Positions 27,786-37,124 of a stretch of DNA of 64,000 nt are shown here, piece after piece. This stretch comes from Chromatiaceae bacterium (GTDB taxonomy: Bacteria; Pseudomonadota; Gammaproteobacteria; Chromatiales; Chromatiaceae). How positions within the stretch are numbered: position 1 is the first letter of the stretch; each line of letters begins with the position of its first letter. The stretch is taken from assembly GCA_013426805.1 (NCBI GenBank), contig JACDZG010000014.1:1-64000 (forward strand). The letters run 5' to 3'. The position numbers and the translations under genes were made by a program. Below the pieces are notes generated by a model. That model saw nothing but the letters and a program-made list of their open reading frames with translations. It searched no databases and had not been told where the DNA came from.

Positions 27786-30128
27786 ATGCCGGATCTTCAA
27801 TCATCGAATGTGCTGCTCCTCGCAGCCCACATCGCCAGACCCGAGGCAGGGCAACCGCGTGTCGATGCGGCTGACCTTCTTATGGTCTGCCGCGACCGGC
27901 TTGCCCAGGGTGTTGCGACGGCCTTTGCCGAGAACCTGGGCCGGGCGAACGACGATTTGCTTGGCATGGCTGATCGCGCTACCAGCGTAAATCAACAGCA
28001 ATTGTGTTTCGCGGCGATCGATCTGTTGAGCTGTCGGGGCCAAGCGCTGCTGGCACAGTTCAGTAACAGCTACGTCCAGGCTTTTGATCACGACGTCGCC
28101 GCGCTCCGACTTGATCGCGCAGTCCCGGATGGTCACGCCGACTCCCGCCCGATCGATGCCGACGATTTCGAGCGTGATCTGGCGATCAACGAGCTTGCAG
28201 TCCGTGCCGCTTGTCGCTGCGCATCACAACTGAGCGCGCTTGACCGTCGCCTCGCCGGGTTGTTGTGTCTCCCGCGGATCAGCCAGGACCACAATCCGCT
28301 CTACCCGCGCGCCCTGTTTGCGGCCATGCTCAATGCCTTTACCGTCCTTGAAGTTGGGGATCAAGTGGCGCTGATGCTCCTCAAGCAGTTCGAACGTCAG
28401 ACGGCGGTTGAGCTTCCGAGTATTTATGACGACCTCAACCGTCATCTAGTCGCTTATGGAATCCCGCCCAAAGTCCCGATCGGGGTGCCGGTCTCGGGGC
28501 AACGCGACGAGTCGCTCGAGCCCGTGTCTTCAGGGTCGTCGTTGCACCCGGGCTTGGCTGAGTCCGCACTAAGAGTCGACAAGCCGCGGATCGCCGGGGC
28601 AGCGACAGGCCTCGGTGTTACCGACCCTGGTGCGCCCGACCAGTTCGAGAACGAGGTGTTTGCCCAACTTGCGCGTGCGATCACGGCCGCCGCGAGCAAT
28701 CCTCACCGGCGGCCGGGATCGTCAGCACCGCTTCGCCCGCACCAGGAGTCACTCGGATTAGGTCAACTGATAGACTCTTTGACCGGCCTGCAACGCGGCC
28801 GTGCGGATGCCCGTCACTTGGCCGGGTCGGGTCAGGTGCAGATCGACCCGGAATCCACCACTGTACTGCGGCAACTGCGCGCCACGGCGATGGTGAGTCA
28901 GCCGCACCCGGTCGATGCCTTGACGATCGATATTGTGGCCATGCTTTTTGATGCGATTTTCAGCGATCCTGAGCTATCGGCAACCCTACGCGTGGAGATT
29001 GCCAAACTGCAAATTCCGGTGCTCAAGGCGGCCCTGCTGGATAAAGCCTTCTTCTCCAACAAACGGCACCCGGCCCGGCGCCTGCTCGATCTCATCGCCA
29101 ACTCGGGGCTGGGTCGCAACGAAGCCGATGAACCCCGTCTGATCGCCCAGATCCAACCCATCATTGATGCCGTGGTCACCGGCTTTGATACCGACATCAA
29201 CGTCTTTGTCAAGCAGGTGCTCAAGCTCGATGACTTCCTCCAGGACGAGGAGGCGCGAGCGCAGACCAGAACCACCGCTGCCGTATACCGACTCGCGCAG
29301 CGTGAGCGCCAGGAGGTCGTCAAGACGCGCGTGGACGCGGAGATCCGTGCGCGGTTGGCGCAGCGGGGGGTTCCCGCCCTGGTTGCCGAGTTCCTCGACC
29401 GCCACTGGCGGCTGGTCCTGACGAACACCTACGTTCGCTCGGGCGGCGAGGGTGCCCAGTGGATCGCGGCCTTGGCCGCGCTGGATGACCTTATCTGGAG
29501 TGTCCAGCCAAAGCGGGGAGCGGCGGAGCGCAACCGGCTTCTCACACTGTTGCCGGGCTTGCTGAAACGGCTGCGTACCGCGATCGAGGGCGTAGGGCGC
29601 AATGACGCCTGGGACACCTTCTTTGGCCAGTTGATCAAGCTGCACGTCAGGGCAATGCAAAAGAATGGCACCCCGGACAGTCAACACCAACCGCCTGATC
29701 CCGCGCCTGCGTCGGTGCCGCCGAATCTGCCGAGCAAAGAAGTGCGCAAGGGTTTGCGGACCCTGGAATTGGTCGATGGTCCGTCGGGCATCGAATACCG
29801 TCCAGCGGAACCGATCGCCGCGGCGAGCCGGCCGGTGCCTAACGAGGATCGCCATCTGTGGCTCGCCCGGTCCCTGGGCGCTGGCGCGTGGGTTGAGTTC
29901 GAGAGTTTCCGGGGGACGCGCAAAACCCTGCGCCTCAACTGGGTCAGTGAACTGCGTGGGGTCTGTCTGTTCGCCAACCGTCAGGGCGAGAACACCGTGA
30001 CACTGGCGACCCCCAGCCTCGCCGAACATCTGCGCAATGGAACCGCGCGGGTACTGAGTCAGGCCCCGTTGACCGACCGCGCGGTCGCACACCTGCTGGA
30101 AGGTATGGCAACGCATGCGGCGACCTAG
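27786..30128 (+). CDS. DUF1631 family protein
   Basis: 780 residues, cytoplasmic and mostly helical. Recognisable DUF1631 features are PLYPRALFAAMLNAFTVLE, the long central helical block around KAALLDKAFFSNKRHPARRLLDLIA, and the C-terminal PilZ-like portion ending GAWVEFESFRGTRKTLRLNWVS. No enzymatic motif is present. In pseudomonads and relatives such proteins occur singly next to unrelated genes; the function is unknown, although the PilZ-like tail makes a cyclic-di-GMP link conceivable. Upstream lies a 328-bp gap, downstream wecB. Confidence 0.75.
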   Translation: MPDLQSSNVLLLAAHIARPEAGQPRVDAADLLMVCRDRLAQGVATAFAENLGRANDDLLGMADRATSVNQQQLCFAAIDLLSCRGQALLAQFSNSYVQAFDHDVAALRLDRAVPDGHADSRPIDADDFERDLAINELAVRAACRCASQLSALDRRLAGLLCLPRISQDHNPLYPRALFAAMLNAFTVLEVGDQVALMLLKQFERQTAVELPSIYDDLNRHLVAYGIPPKVPIGVPVSGQRDESLEPVSSGSSLHPGLAESALRVDKPRIAGAATGLGVTDPGAPDQFENEVFAQLARAITAAASNPHRRPGSSAPLRPHQESLGLGQLIDSLTGLQRGRADARHLAGSGQVQIDPESTTVLRQLRATAMVSQPHPVDALTIDIVAMLFDAIFSDPELSATLRVEIAKLQIPVLKAALLDKAFFSNKRHPARRLLDLIANSGLGRNEADEPRLIAQIQPIIDAVVTGFDTDINVFVKQVLKLDDFLQDEEARAQTRTTAAVYRLAQRERQEVVKTRVDAEIRARLAQRGVPALVAEFLDRHWRLVLTNTYVRSGGEGAQWIAALAALDDLIWSVQPKRGAAERNRLLTLLPGLLKRLRTAIEGVGRNDAWDTFFGQLIKLHVRAMQKNGTPDSQHQPPDPAPASVPPNLPSKEVRKGLRTLELVDGPSGIEYRPAEPIAAASRPVPNEDRHLWLARSLGAGAWVEFESFRGTRKTLRLNWVSELRGVCLFANRQGENTVTLATPSLAEHLRNGTARVLSQAPLTDRAVAHLLEGMATHAAT

Positions 30129-30250
30129 CGACGGGCGTTAGGCTCGCGGCGCGCATTAACCAACGGATCGCGCGGGCCGTTAAACGGCGTCGTTGTTGTG
30201 TTGCTCTCGGGGTATCCTCGCGTTTTTACTCGCACAGCGGCAGGCCGATC

Positions 30251-31357
30251 ATGAGCGACACCACCCCGATTCGCGTCTTATCGATCGTCGGCACCCGCCC
30301 GGAGGCCATCAAGATGGCGCCGGTCATCCACGCCCTCGCCCGGAATCCGGCTTTTGAGTCGCGGGTGCTCGCCACCGCGCAGCATCGCCAGCTGCTCGAT
30401 CAGGTCCTTGCGGTTTTCGGCATCACGCCGGACCGTGATCTCGACATCATGCGCCCCAACCAGGCGCTGACCGAACTGACCGCGCGGCTGCTCATTGCGC
30501 TCGACGCTACGCTCGCCCTGGAGACCCCCGATCTGGTCCTCGCTCAAGGCGATACCACCACCGTCATGACCGCGGCGCTCGCGTGCTTCTACCGCAAGAT
30601 TCCTTTCGGGCATGTCGAGGCAGGCCTGCGCACCGGTGACCTGAACAACCCCTTTCCGGAGGAAATGAACCGGATCATCGCTGGACGCCTGGCGCGCTGG
30701 CACTTTGCGCCGACCGAAAGCGCCCGGCAGAACCTGCTGCGGGAGGGCGTCGCGGACGGTGCCATCCATGTAACCGGCAACACCGTCATCGACGCCCTGC
30801 TGAGCGTCGCCGACCGCTGCCCCGAGATCGGTATCCCCATCGACCCGGATAAACGCCTGATCCTGGTTACCGCCCATCGCCGTGAAAACTTCGGCATGCC
30901 TTTCCACGCGATCTGCCGCGCCATCCGGCACCTGGCTGAGACCAACCCCGACGTCCAGTTCCTCTTCCCGGTGCATCCAAACCCGAACGTGAAAGACGTT
31001 GTCGAAGCACTCCTCGGCGGCTGCCCCGAGATCATCCTGTGCCCGCCGCTGGACTATCTGCCCTTCGTCGGCGCCATGCAGCGGTCTTACCTGATCCTGA
31101 GCGACTCCGGCGGCGTGCAGGAAGAAGCCCCCGCGCTTGCCAAGCCGGTGCTGGTGCTGCGTCAGGAGACTGAACGGCCGGAGGCGGTGGACGCCGGGGT
31201 CGTGAAGCTGGTCGGCCCGGTCTATGAGACGATCGTCGCCGAGGCGCAACGTCTGCTGGATGATGCCGTACACTATCGCAGTATGGCGCGTGGCGTTTCA
31301 CCCTATGGGGATGGGCTGGCGGCGGGGCGGATCGTCGCTGCCCTGACGGCGTATTGA
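30251..31357 (+). CDS. wecB: UDP-N-acetylglucosamine 2-epimerase (non-hydrolysing)
   Basis: 368 residues of the WecB/MnaA family: IVGTRPEAIKMAPVIHAL at the N-terminus, GDTTTVMTAALACFYRKI, HVEAGLRTGDLNNPFPEE and TAHRRENFG, then SDSGGVQEEAPALAKPVLV near the end. It interconverts UDP-GlcNAc and UDP-ManNAc for enterobacterial-common-antigen or O-antigen-type glycans. It opens the polysaccharide block and uses the product of glmU. Confidence 0.95.
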   Translation: MSDTTPIRVLSIVGTRPEAIKMAPVIHALARNPAFESRVLATAQHRQLLDQVLAVFGITPDRDLDIMRPNQALTELTARLLIALDATLALETPDLVLAQGDTTTVMTAALACFYRKIPFGHVEAGLRTGDLNNPFPEEMNRIIAGRLARWHFAPTESARQNLLREGVADGAIHVTGNTVIDALLSVADRCPEIGIPIDPDKRLILVTAHRRENFGMPFHAICRAIRHLAETNPDVQFLFPVHPNPNVKDVVEALLGGCPEIILCPPLDYLPFVGAMQRSYLILSDSGGVQEEAPALAKPVLVLRQETERPEAVDAGVVKLVGPVYETIVAEAQRLLDDAVHYRSMARGVSPYGDGLAAGRIVAALTAY

Positions 31358-31510
31358 GGCGGGCTTCGTCCTCCTCTTGCGTGCTTCATAAGCGCGCGTC
31401 ATGAGGCAAAACTGGATGACTCTTTCGCTGGTTACCGCTTAAACTAGCCAACTTCGAGCCTGGCGGACGACTGGTTCCCGCGCGTTCTTGCCACCAAGTA
31501 TCAACTTTTC

Positions 31511-32005
31511 ATGAATCCTCATCAGGAACACCCGGCGACATCCTCATATGAATCACAAGATATCGCGATTGATGAGCCCGTAATCTTTACGGTTGGCGGG
31601 GAGCGGGTGAACAAACTCATTCGCGGGCGCAGCTATAAGTACACCGACAAGGCCGCGTTTGCTGCCGCTGTCGGCGCTGTCCGATTCGGCATGCTGATCA
31701 AGACCATTAGTGGCGTTGAACTCGGTGGCGCTGTTTCGGCACCTTCGATTGGTGAAGCAATGCCACATGTTCCCGCCGGCTCGATCTATGGTGCTGCGTT
31801 CTACTTCACCTGCTCTCTCAACCCCGGGGTGTATTTTCTGAATGCTGGGGTCGTCGGGTTACGAGATGGTACTGAAACCTACCTACATCGACTAATCGAT
31901 GCGGCAATGTTTCATGTTCTTCCGGAATCTGGCAGCTTTTCAACTGGATTGGTCGACTTCAACTGTATTCCCGAAGTGGCCGTAGTACACCTCTCTGAGG
32001 CTTGA
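31511..32005 (+). CDS. Orphan Wzt C-terminal (O-antigen-binding) domain protein
   Basis: 164 residues. The sequence from about residue 20 follows the beta-sandwich carbohydrate-binding domain found at the C-terminus of Wzt, the ATPase of O-antigen ABC exporters: IFTVGGERVNKLIRG, RFGMLIKTISGVELGG, FYFTCSLNPGVYFLNAGVV and LHRLIDAAMFHVLPESG. No ATPase domain, Walker motif or wzm permease is present in the window. Either a stand-alone glycan-binding subunit or the stump of a truncated wzt remains. It sits 7 bp before the next gene, so it is probably translated. The exact function is inferred. Confidence 0.65.
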   Translation: MNPHQEHPATSSYESQDIAIDEPVIFTVGGERVNKLIRGRSYKYTDKAAFAAAVGAVRFGMLIKTISGVELGGAVSAPSIGEAMPHVPAGSIYGAAFYFTCSLNPGVYFLNAGVVGLRDGTETYLHRLIDAAMFHVLPESGSFSTGLVDFNCIPEVAVVHLSEA

Positions 32006-32012
32006 GATTCGC

Positions 32013-34499
32013 ATGGTGTCAAGAGCGTCGGTCGAATCGAATAAGCACCTCATTGCCGTCCTGGGGATGCATCGCAGCGGTACGAGTACAATGGCTCGCG
32101 CGCTCATGGTTCTGGGCGTCGAACTTGGCAACAATCTCATGCCTGCGCTCGCCGGAAATAATAGCAAAGGCTTTTGGGAGGACATGGACGTCGCTCGCTT
32201 CAATGAAGATCTGCTTTCTCACCTCGGTGCCAAATGGGACAGTCTTAACCCCATTTTCGGCGACCGACTCAGCGAAGAATCCGTGAACCGGTTTCGGCAG
32301 CGGGCGCTTGAATTGCTTCAGAAAAAGATGCTGGATATCGATTGGTTCGGGATGAAAGATCCGCGTGTGGCGCGACTGCTGCCCTTCTGGAAAGGTGTAT
32401 TTTCGGATCTCGGTCTTGATGTTCGCTACGTCTTGGTGATCAGGAATCCACTTGGTGTGGCCGCATCGCTTGCCAACCGCGATGGCTTCGCCAAGGAGAA
32501 GAGCCTGTATCTCTGGTTGCAGCACACGATCGCTTCCGTTTTGGAAACGACAGGGTTACCGCGGGCTGTGCTCGACTTCGACCGGTTGATGGCGGCACCA
32601 AGAGGCGAGCTTTCCCGGGTTGCGTCGGACCTTGGCATTATCGATCGGATAGTAGAGCCTGAACTGGTGGCCTTCTGCTCGGACTTTCTGGAGGACAGCC
32701 TGCGTCATACCCAGTTTGATTTGCAGGACCTGGTTGACGATCCAGCAGTTCCGTGGCTGGCAACCGAGTTGTTCGAGGTGCTCACTCGCGTCTCCGGAGG
32801 AGAGTTGTCGATTGATTCAACGGCGGTGACCGCCGTCTTGCAACAGGTCTCTAACGAGATGGATCGCTTGAGTCCCGCATTGCGATTCATGGCCGAAGCC
32901 GACGCCGCAGCCTCCAGGTTGCGGGCGGACGTAGCGCAAAGCCAGGTCCAGATCGCTGCATTTCGTCAGGACTTGGTTGCATGCGACGGCCAGCTAGATC
33001 GGCTAAGCCAGGCTTTGGTCGCGCGCGATGGGCAACTTGACATGCTCGACCAACTGTTGGACGCGCGCGAGAAAGAGGTTGAACTCCTCCGTCATTCGCT
33101 GGCCGAGGGCGAAGGGAGAATCGCGGTTCTAAGCGCCGCGGCGGCCGAGCGTGATGCGATGGCAGCGTCGACTTCCTGGCGGATCACTCGACCGCTGCGC
33201 CTCGCGGTCGGAGTGGTTCGTGGCGAACCGGCGTACCGGTCTCGCCTTCAAGGGGTATTTGGTCGCATTGGGGATACAGCGGAGGAGTCGCCGCCGAACT
33301 CGGCTTCGGTGCCATTGTCCAACACACATTCCCGCCTCGCCCCCTCCGGCCAAGAGATCTTGGCGAGTTCCTGGCCTGATCTTGCTCCGCTCGTGACCTA
33401 TCCTGATCCTGCCCCGGTCGCGGCAGGCCGGCTGACCGTCATGACGGACGCGTTCGGTGCTGAGAATCTATTTGCCGGGGACTGCGCGTCCATCCTGTTC
33501 GCGATCGCCCTGGCACGGCATCGAGGGCTTCGTCTACGTTTGGTGACGCGCAACGCGCCTCCCGAGCCCGCACATTTTGGGGCAGTCTTGGCGGCGCACG
33601 GCATTGCCTATACGGAAAACCTCGAGTTCGAATACGCTCCAGCCCAGGTGGATGCCCGGGGGCTTGCTGTCGCTGACAATGATCTCGTGCTGACGACATC
33701 GTACGCGACGACGTGGGCCGCGCTAAAGAACTTCGATCCCTCGCACGTTATTTACCTGGTGCAGGACGATGAGCGCCTTTATCATCCCGCGGGTGATCAG
33801 CAAATCCGTTGCCGTGAAGCACTTTGCGACCACCGCTTGCGTTTCATTGTCAGCACTCCGGCCCTCTACAATTCTTTGGTCTCTGCAGGGATGGCCGGCG
33901 TGGCGGCTAACGGCCTCGCCTTTGAGTTGGCCTTTCCGTCGACGCTTTACTATAGAGAGCCTAAGCCCGCAGCACGTAAACGTAGATTTGTCTTCTACGC
34001 GCGACCTCACCAGCCGCAGGATCTGTTCTTGCGTGGTCTGGAGGCCGTCGTCGGCGCGATGGAGAGCGGTTTTTTGCCACCGGAACAGTGGGACCTTCAT
34101 TTCGTTGGCGAAGACCTTCCCAAGATTGAACTCCCGGGAGGTCTCAGGCCGGGCGTTTCCGACCGTTTACCATTGAGTATGTATGGTCAATTGATTCGCC
34201 AAGTCGATGTCGGGTTGTCGTTAACCTCTACCCCTCGCCCGAGCTATCCATCATTAGCTCTCGCCGCGAGCGGAGCTGTCGTGGTCACCAATCGCTACGG
34301 ACTCAAGCAATCACTCGTCGACTACTGCGCCAATATCCTATGTGTCGATCCTTCTCTGGAAGATCTCGTCATGGCTTTAGGTAACGCCACACAATTGGCG
34401 GTTGATGAGCCCAAGCGGCAGTCGAACTATGCAAACGCACGTATTCAGCGGGATTGGGACGCAGCGTTTGCGCCGGTGCTTAACGCGCTAGCGCGCTAG
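32013..34499 (+). CDS. Sulfotransferase-coiled coil-glycosyltransferase fusion protein
   Basis: 828 residues in three parts. Residues 1-280 form a sulfotransferase-like domain with the PAPS 5'-phosphate loop MHRSGTSTMARAL and the 3'-phosphate region YVLVIRNPLGVAASLANRDG. Residues 285-400 are a coiled coil ending with the STSWRITRPLR motif seen in many O-antigen glycosyltransferases. Residues 430-828 are a GT4/WsaF-type glycosyltransferase domain (VIYLVQDDERLYHPAGDQ, RRFVFYARPHQPQDLFLRG, TSTPRPSYPSLALAASG). It could both transfer a sugar and sulfate the glycan. It begins the 32-39 kb run of glycosyltransferases. Confidence 0.75.
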   Translation: MVSRASVESNKHLIAVLGMHRSGTSTMARALMVLGVELGNNLMPALAGNNSKGFWEDMDVARFNEDLLSHLGAKWDSLNPIFGDRLSEESVNRFRQRALELLQKKMLDIDWFGMKDPRVARLLPFWKGVFSDLGLDVRYVLVIRNPLGVAASLANRDGFAKEKSLYLWLQHTIASVLETTGLPRAVLDFDRLMAAPRGELSRVASDLGIIDRIVEPELVAFCSDFLEDSLRHTQFDLQDLVDDPAVPWLATELFEVLTRVSGGELSIDSTAVTAVLQQVSNEMDRLSPALRFMAEADAAASRLRADVAQSQVQIAAFRQDLVACDGQLDRLSQALVARDGQLDMLDQLLDAREKEVELLRHSLAEGEGRIAVLSAAAAERDAMAASTSWRITRPLRLAVGVVRGEPAYRSRLQGVFGRIGDTAEESPPNSASVPLSNTHSRLAPSGQEILASSWPDLAPLVTYPDPAPVAAGRLTVMTDAFGAENLFAGDCASILFAIALARHRGLRLRLVTRNAPPEPAHFGAVLAAHGIAYTENLEFEYAPAQVDARGLAVADNDLVLTTSYATTWAALKNFDPSHVIYLVQDDERLYHPAGDQQIRCREALCDHRLRFIVSTPALYNSLVSAGMAGVAANGLAFELAFPSTLYYREPKPAARKRRFVFYARPHQPQDLFLRGLEAVVGAMESGFLPPEQWDLHFVGEDLPKIELPGGLRPGVSDRLPLSMYGQLIRQVDVGLSLTSTPRPSYPSLALAASGAVVVTNRYGLKQSLVDYCANILCVDPSLEDLVMALGNATQLAVDEPKRQSNYANARIQRDWDAAFAPVLNALAR

Positions 34500-34506
34500 T
34501 GCAAGC

Positions 34507-35676
34507 ATGTTCTTAATGAAGATCCCCGCTCTCGATTATGCGGACCCTAGAGCGGAAGCGCTTTCCGACCGACTGGCGCGCCTTGTGCAGGGAGCACATC
34601 ACGTTGCTTATTTCTACGATCAGCCGGATACCAGCACCTTCCGTTATCGCGTTACCAACATGATTGAGTCGCTCGCGGAAACCGATACGTCTGTAGGTGC
34701 GAGTTGGTTCTCAGGTAACGAGCTGATCTACCTTGACGCTATTCTGGAGCGGGTTGACGTGATCGTCATCAGTCGCGCCAAATACTCCGTGAGTTTTGCC
34801 CAACTGGTTGCGCGCGCCCGCGCCCTGGGGAAGCGCGTGCTCTATGACATTGATGACTTGGTGTTCGATGACAGATACGTCCACTTGGTTATGAATACCC
34901 TCGATCAGCCAATGCACGATATCGAAATGGATTTTTGGTTTGCCCGTCTGGGGCGCCATGGCGCTTTGATGAGGCTGTGTGACGGTGTCATTGTCACGAA
35001 TGAGTACCTTGCCGATCGCGTGCGGGACTTCTGCGGCCTGCCGATTGCCGTCGTACAAAATTTCATGAATCGTGCTCAACTTGCCCACTCGGCGCATATC
35101 CTGGATACGAAGCGCTCATCAGGTTTTTCCCGTGATCACCGTATCCATGTTGGCTATTTCAGCGGTTCGCCAACCCACGGTCGCGATTTCGCTATCATCG
35201 AAGACGCCATGCTGGGTCTTCTGGACTCGGACCCGCGGGTAGTATTGCGGATTGTCGGGATGTTGGAGCCTGGCCCGCGGTTCCGCCGATTCGCTCGTCG
35301 GATCGAGGTCTTTCCGCTGCAAAACATACTCAATTTGCAGCGTTTGATTGGTGAAGTAGAGATCAATGTGGTGCCGCTGCAAGACAATGCATTCACAAAC
35401 TGTAAGTCTGAACTGAAGGTGTTTGAGGCGTCAGCTGTCGGCACCATCAGCATCGCTTCTCCAAGTTTTACTCTGAGTCGAGCGATCCGGGACGGGGAAA
35501 CGGGTTTCATTGCGCCGGCTCATCGTTGGCCTCAGGTGCTCTCTCTCGCGATCGAGCGATTTGAAACCTATCCAAAGATGGCTATGGCGGCGGCGGAGTC
35601 GGCCTTGTGCCGCTATGTACCTGAGACCCAGAGTCGGGACTTGATCGATGCCTTGTTCGGCGACGGTTGGGCGTGA
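34507..35676 (+). CDS. Glycosyltransferase, first of a tandem duplicated pair
   Basis: 389 residues. The fold is GT-B-like: the N-terminal half holds HVAYFYDQPDTSTFRYRVTN, VLYDIDDLVFDDRYV and the DGVIVTNEYLADRVR strand; the C-terminal half holds HVGYFSGSPTHGRDFAIIED, EVEINVVPLQDNAFTNCKSE with the usual acidic E and KxxE, and FEASAVGTISIASPSF. It is closely similar along its whole length to the next gene. Acceptor and donor are unknown, but association with surface polysaccharide is likely. It starts 7 bp after the fusion gene. Confidence 0.8.
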   Translation: MFLMKIPALDYADPRAEALSDRLARLVQGAHHVAYFYDQPDTSTFRYRVTNMIESLAETDTSVGASWFSGNELIYLDAILERVDVIVISRAKYSVSFAQLVARARALGKRVLYDIDDLVFDDRYVHLVMNTLDQPMHDIEMDFWFARLGRHGALMRLCDGVIVTNEYLADRVRDFCGLPIAVVQNFMNRAQLAHSAHILDTKRSSGFSRDHRIHVGYFSGSPTHGRDFAIIEDAMLGLLDSDPRVVLRIVGMLEPGPRFRRFARRIEVFPLQNILNLQRLIGEVEINVVPLQDNAFTNCKSELKVFEASAVGTISIASPSFTLSRAIRDGETGFIAPAHRWPQVLSLAIERFETYPKMAMAAAESALCRYVPETQSRDLIDALFGDGWA

Positions 35677-35714
35677 TCATCACCGACCGGCGTCTTTCCT
35701 TGAGATCATGATGC

Positions 35715-36893
35715 ATGTTTTTAGCGAATCTCCCCGCTTCCGATTATTCCGACCCATCGACAAAGTCGTTCGCGGAACGTTTGGCTGAGCTTCGGCAGGG
35801 GTTGCGCAGTGTCGCGTATTTCTATCCTCGACCGAATACAGGTACCTTTCGCTATCGTGTCTTGAACATGATCGAGGCAATCGTTGCTACCGGTGCGCCC
35901 GTGGGTGCGAGTTGGTTCTTTGCCGATGAGTTTTGTCACCTTGATGCAATCCTCGCACGGACCGACGTCGTTGTCATTTGCCACGCCAAATACTCTATTG
36001 ATTTTGCGCAATTAATTACGCGAGCGCGCGCTCAGGGGAAAAAGGTTCTATACGACGTCGATGACCTGGTGTTCGATAGCCGATATGTTCATCTGATCTT
36101 GAATTACCTCGATCACCCAACCCGAGAAGTCGATCTGGATTATTGGTTCGCGGATGTAGGGCGTTATGGTGCTTTGCTGAGACTGTGTGATGGGGTCATT
36201 GTCACGAATGACTATCTTGCCGAGCGCGTCCGCGAGTTCAGTCGTTTACCGACCACGGTGGTTCCCAACTTCATGAATCGCGAGCAACTTGATCACTCGG
36301 CGCGGATTCTTGATAAAAAACGTGCTTCCGGTTTTGCTCGGGATGGCCGCATCCATGTCGGATACTTTAGCGGGTCGCCTACCCACCGTCGTGATTTTTC
36401 GATCATTGCGGATGCGCTGACGGGTCTGATGAACAGCGATCCTCGCATTGTGCTGCGAATCGTCGGTTTCCTGGAACTCGGTAACCGGTTTGCGCGATTC
36501 GCCAATCGGGTCGAGTTCTTTCCTTTGCAGGACATACTGAATCTGCAGCGTTTGATCGGTGAGGTGGAAATCAATCTGGTTCCGCTTCAGGATAACGCCT
36601 TCACCAATTGCAAATCCGAATTGAAAATATTCGAGGCGTCGGCTGTAGGCACCATCAGTATCGCCTCTCCAACTTTTTCCCTGCGGCGTGCAGTTCTCGA
36701 CGGAACAACAGGGTTCATTGCCAGTGCTCATTGTTGGCGACAGAAGCTCGCACTCGCAATCGATCGCTTTCCGCGTTATTCGGACATGGCGATGGCGGCG
36801 GCGGACTTTGCTCTGCTCCGCTATATTCCAGAGGCTCAGGGTTCTGCCGTAGTGCGCGCTTTGTTCGGTAGCTCGACTGATGATGGTGTCTAA
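35715..36893 (+). CDS. Glycosyltransferase, second of a tandem duplicated pair
   Basis: 392 residues, a paralogue of the preceding gene with the same landmarks: FRYRVLNMIEAIVATG, VLYDVDDLVFDSRYVHLI, VGYFSGSPTHRRDF and NAFTNCKSELKIFEASAVG. The two share both ends and length, so this is a whole-gene tandem duplication and not a domain repeat. Divergence is highest at the extreme C-terminus. The two enzymes may add successive similar sugars or have different acceptors. After it comes a 231-bp gap before the GT2 gene. Confidence 0.8.
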   Translation: MFLANLPASDYSDPSTKSFAERLAELRQGLRSVAYFYPRPNTGTFRYRVLNMIEAIVATGAPVGASWFFADEFCHLDAILARTDVVVICHAKYSIDFAQLITRARAQGKKVLYDVDDLVFDSRYVHLILNYLDHPTREVDLDYWFADVGRYGALLRLCDGVIVTNDYLAERVREFSRLPTTVVPNFMNREQLDHSARILDKKRASGFARDGRIHVGYFSGSPTHRRDFSIIADALTGLMNSDPRIVLRIVGFLELGNRFARFANRVEFFPLQDILNLQRLIGEVEINLVPLQDNAFTNCKSELKIFEASAVGTISIASPTFSLRRAVLDGTTGFIASAHCWRQKLALAIDRFPRYSDMAMAAADFALLRYIPEAQGSAVVRALFGSSTDDGV

Positions 36894-37124
36894 AACGAGT
36901 CTTGCTGGCGCAGTCTCTAAGATCGCTCGAGGGCCGATCCGGAACCGAGACAAAAGGTCGCCTGGGGTTATGGCCAGAGCCCGTTCGTGCGGGAGTTTTG
37001 CAGGGTGCAGGCATGGCCAATAAATTATAAAGATCGGATAAAATGCGTTTGAGGCGTTGGGGAAACGACCGGGCGAAGCGGTCAGGGGTCAAGGCGAACG
37101 ACGTAGCAATCGGGATAACATCTG

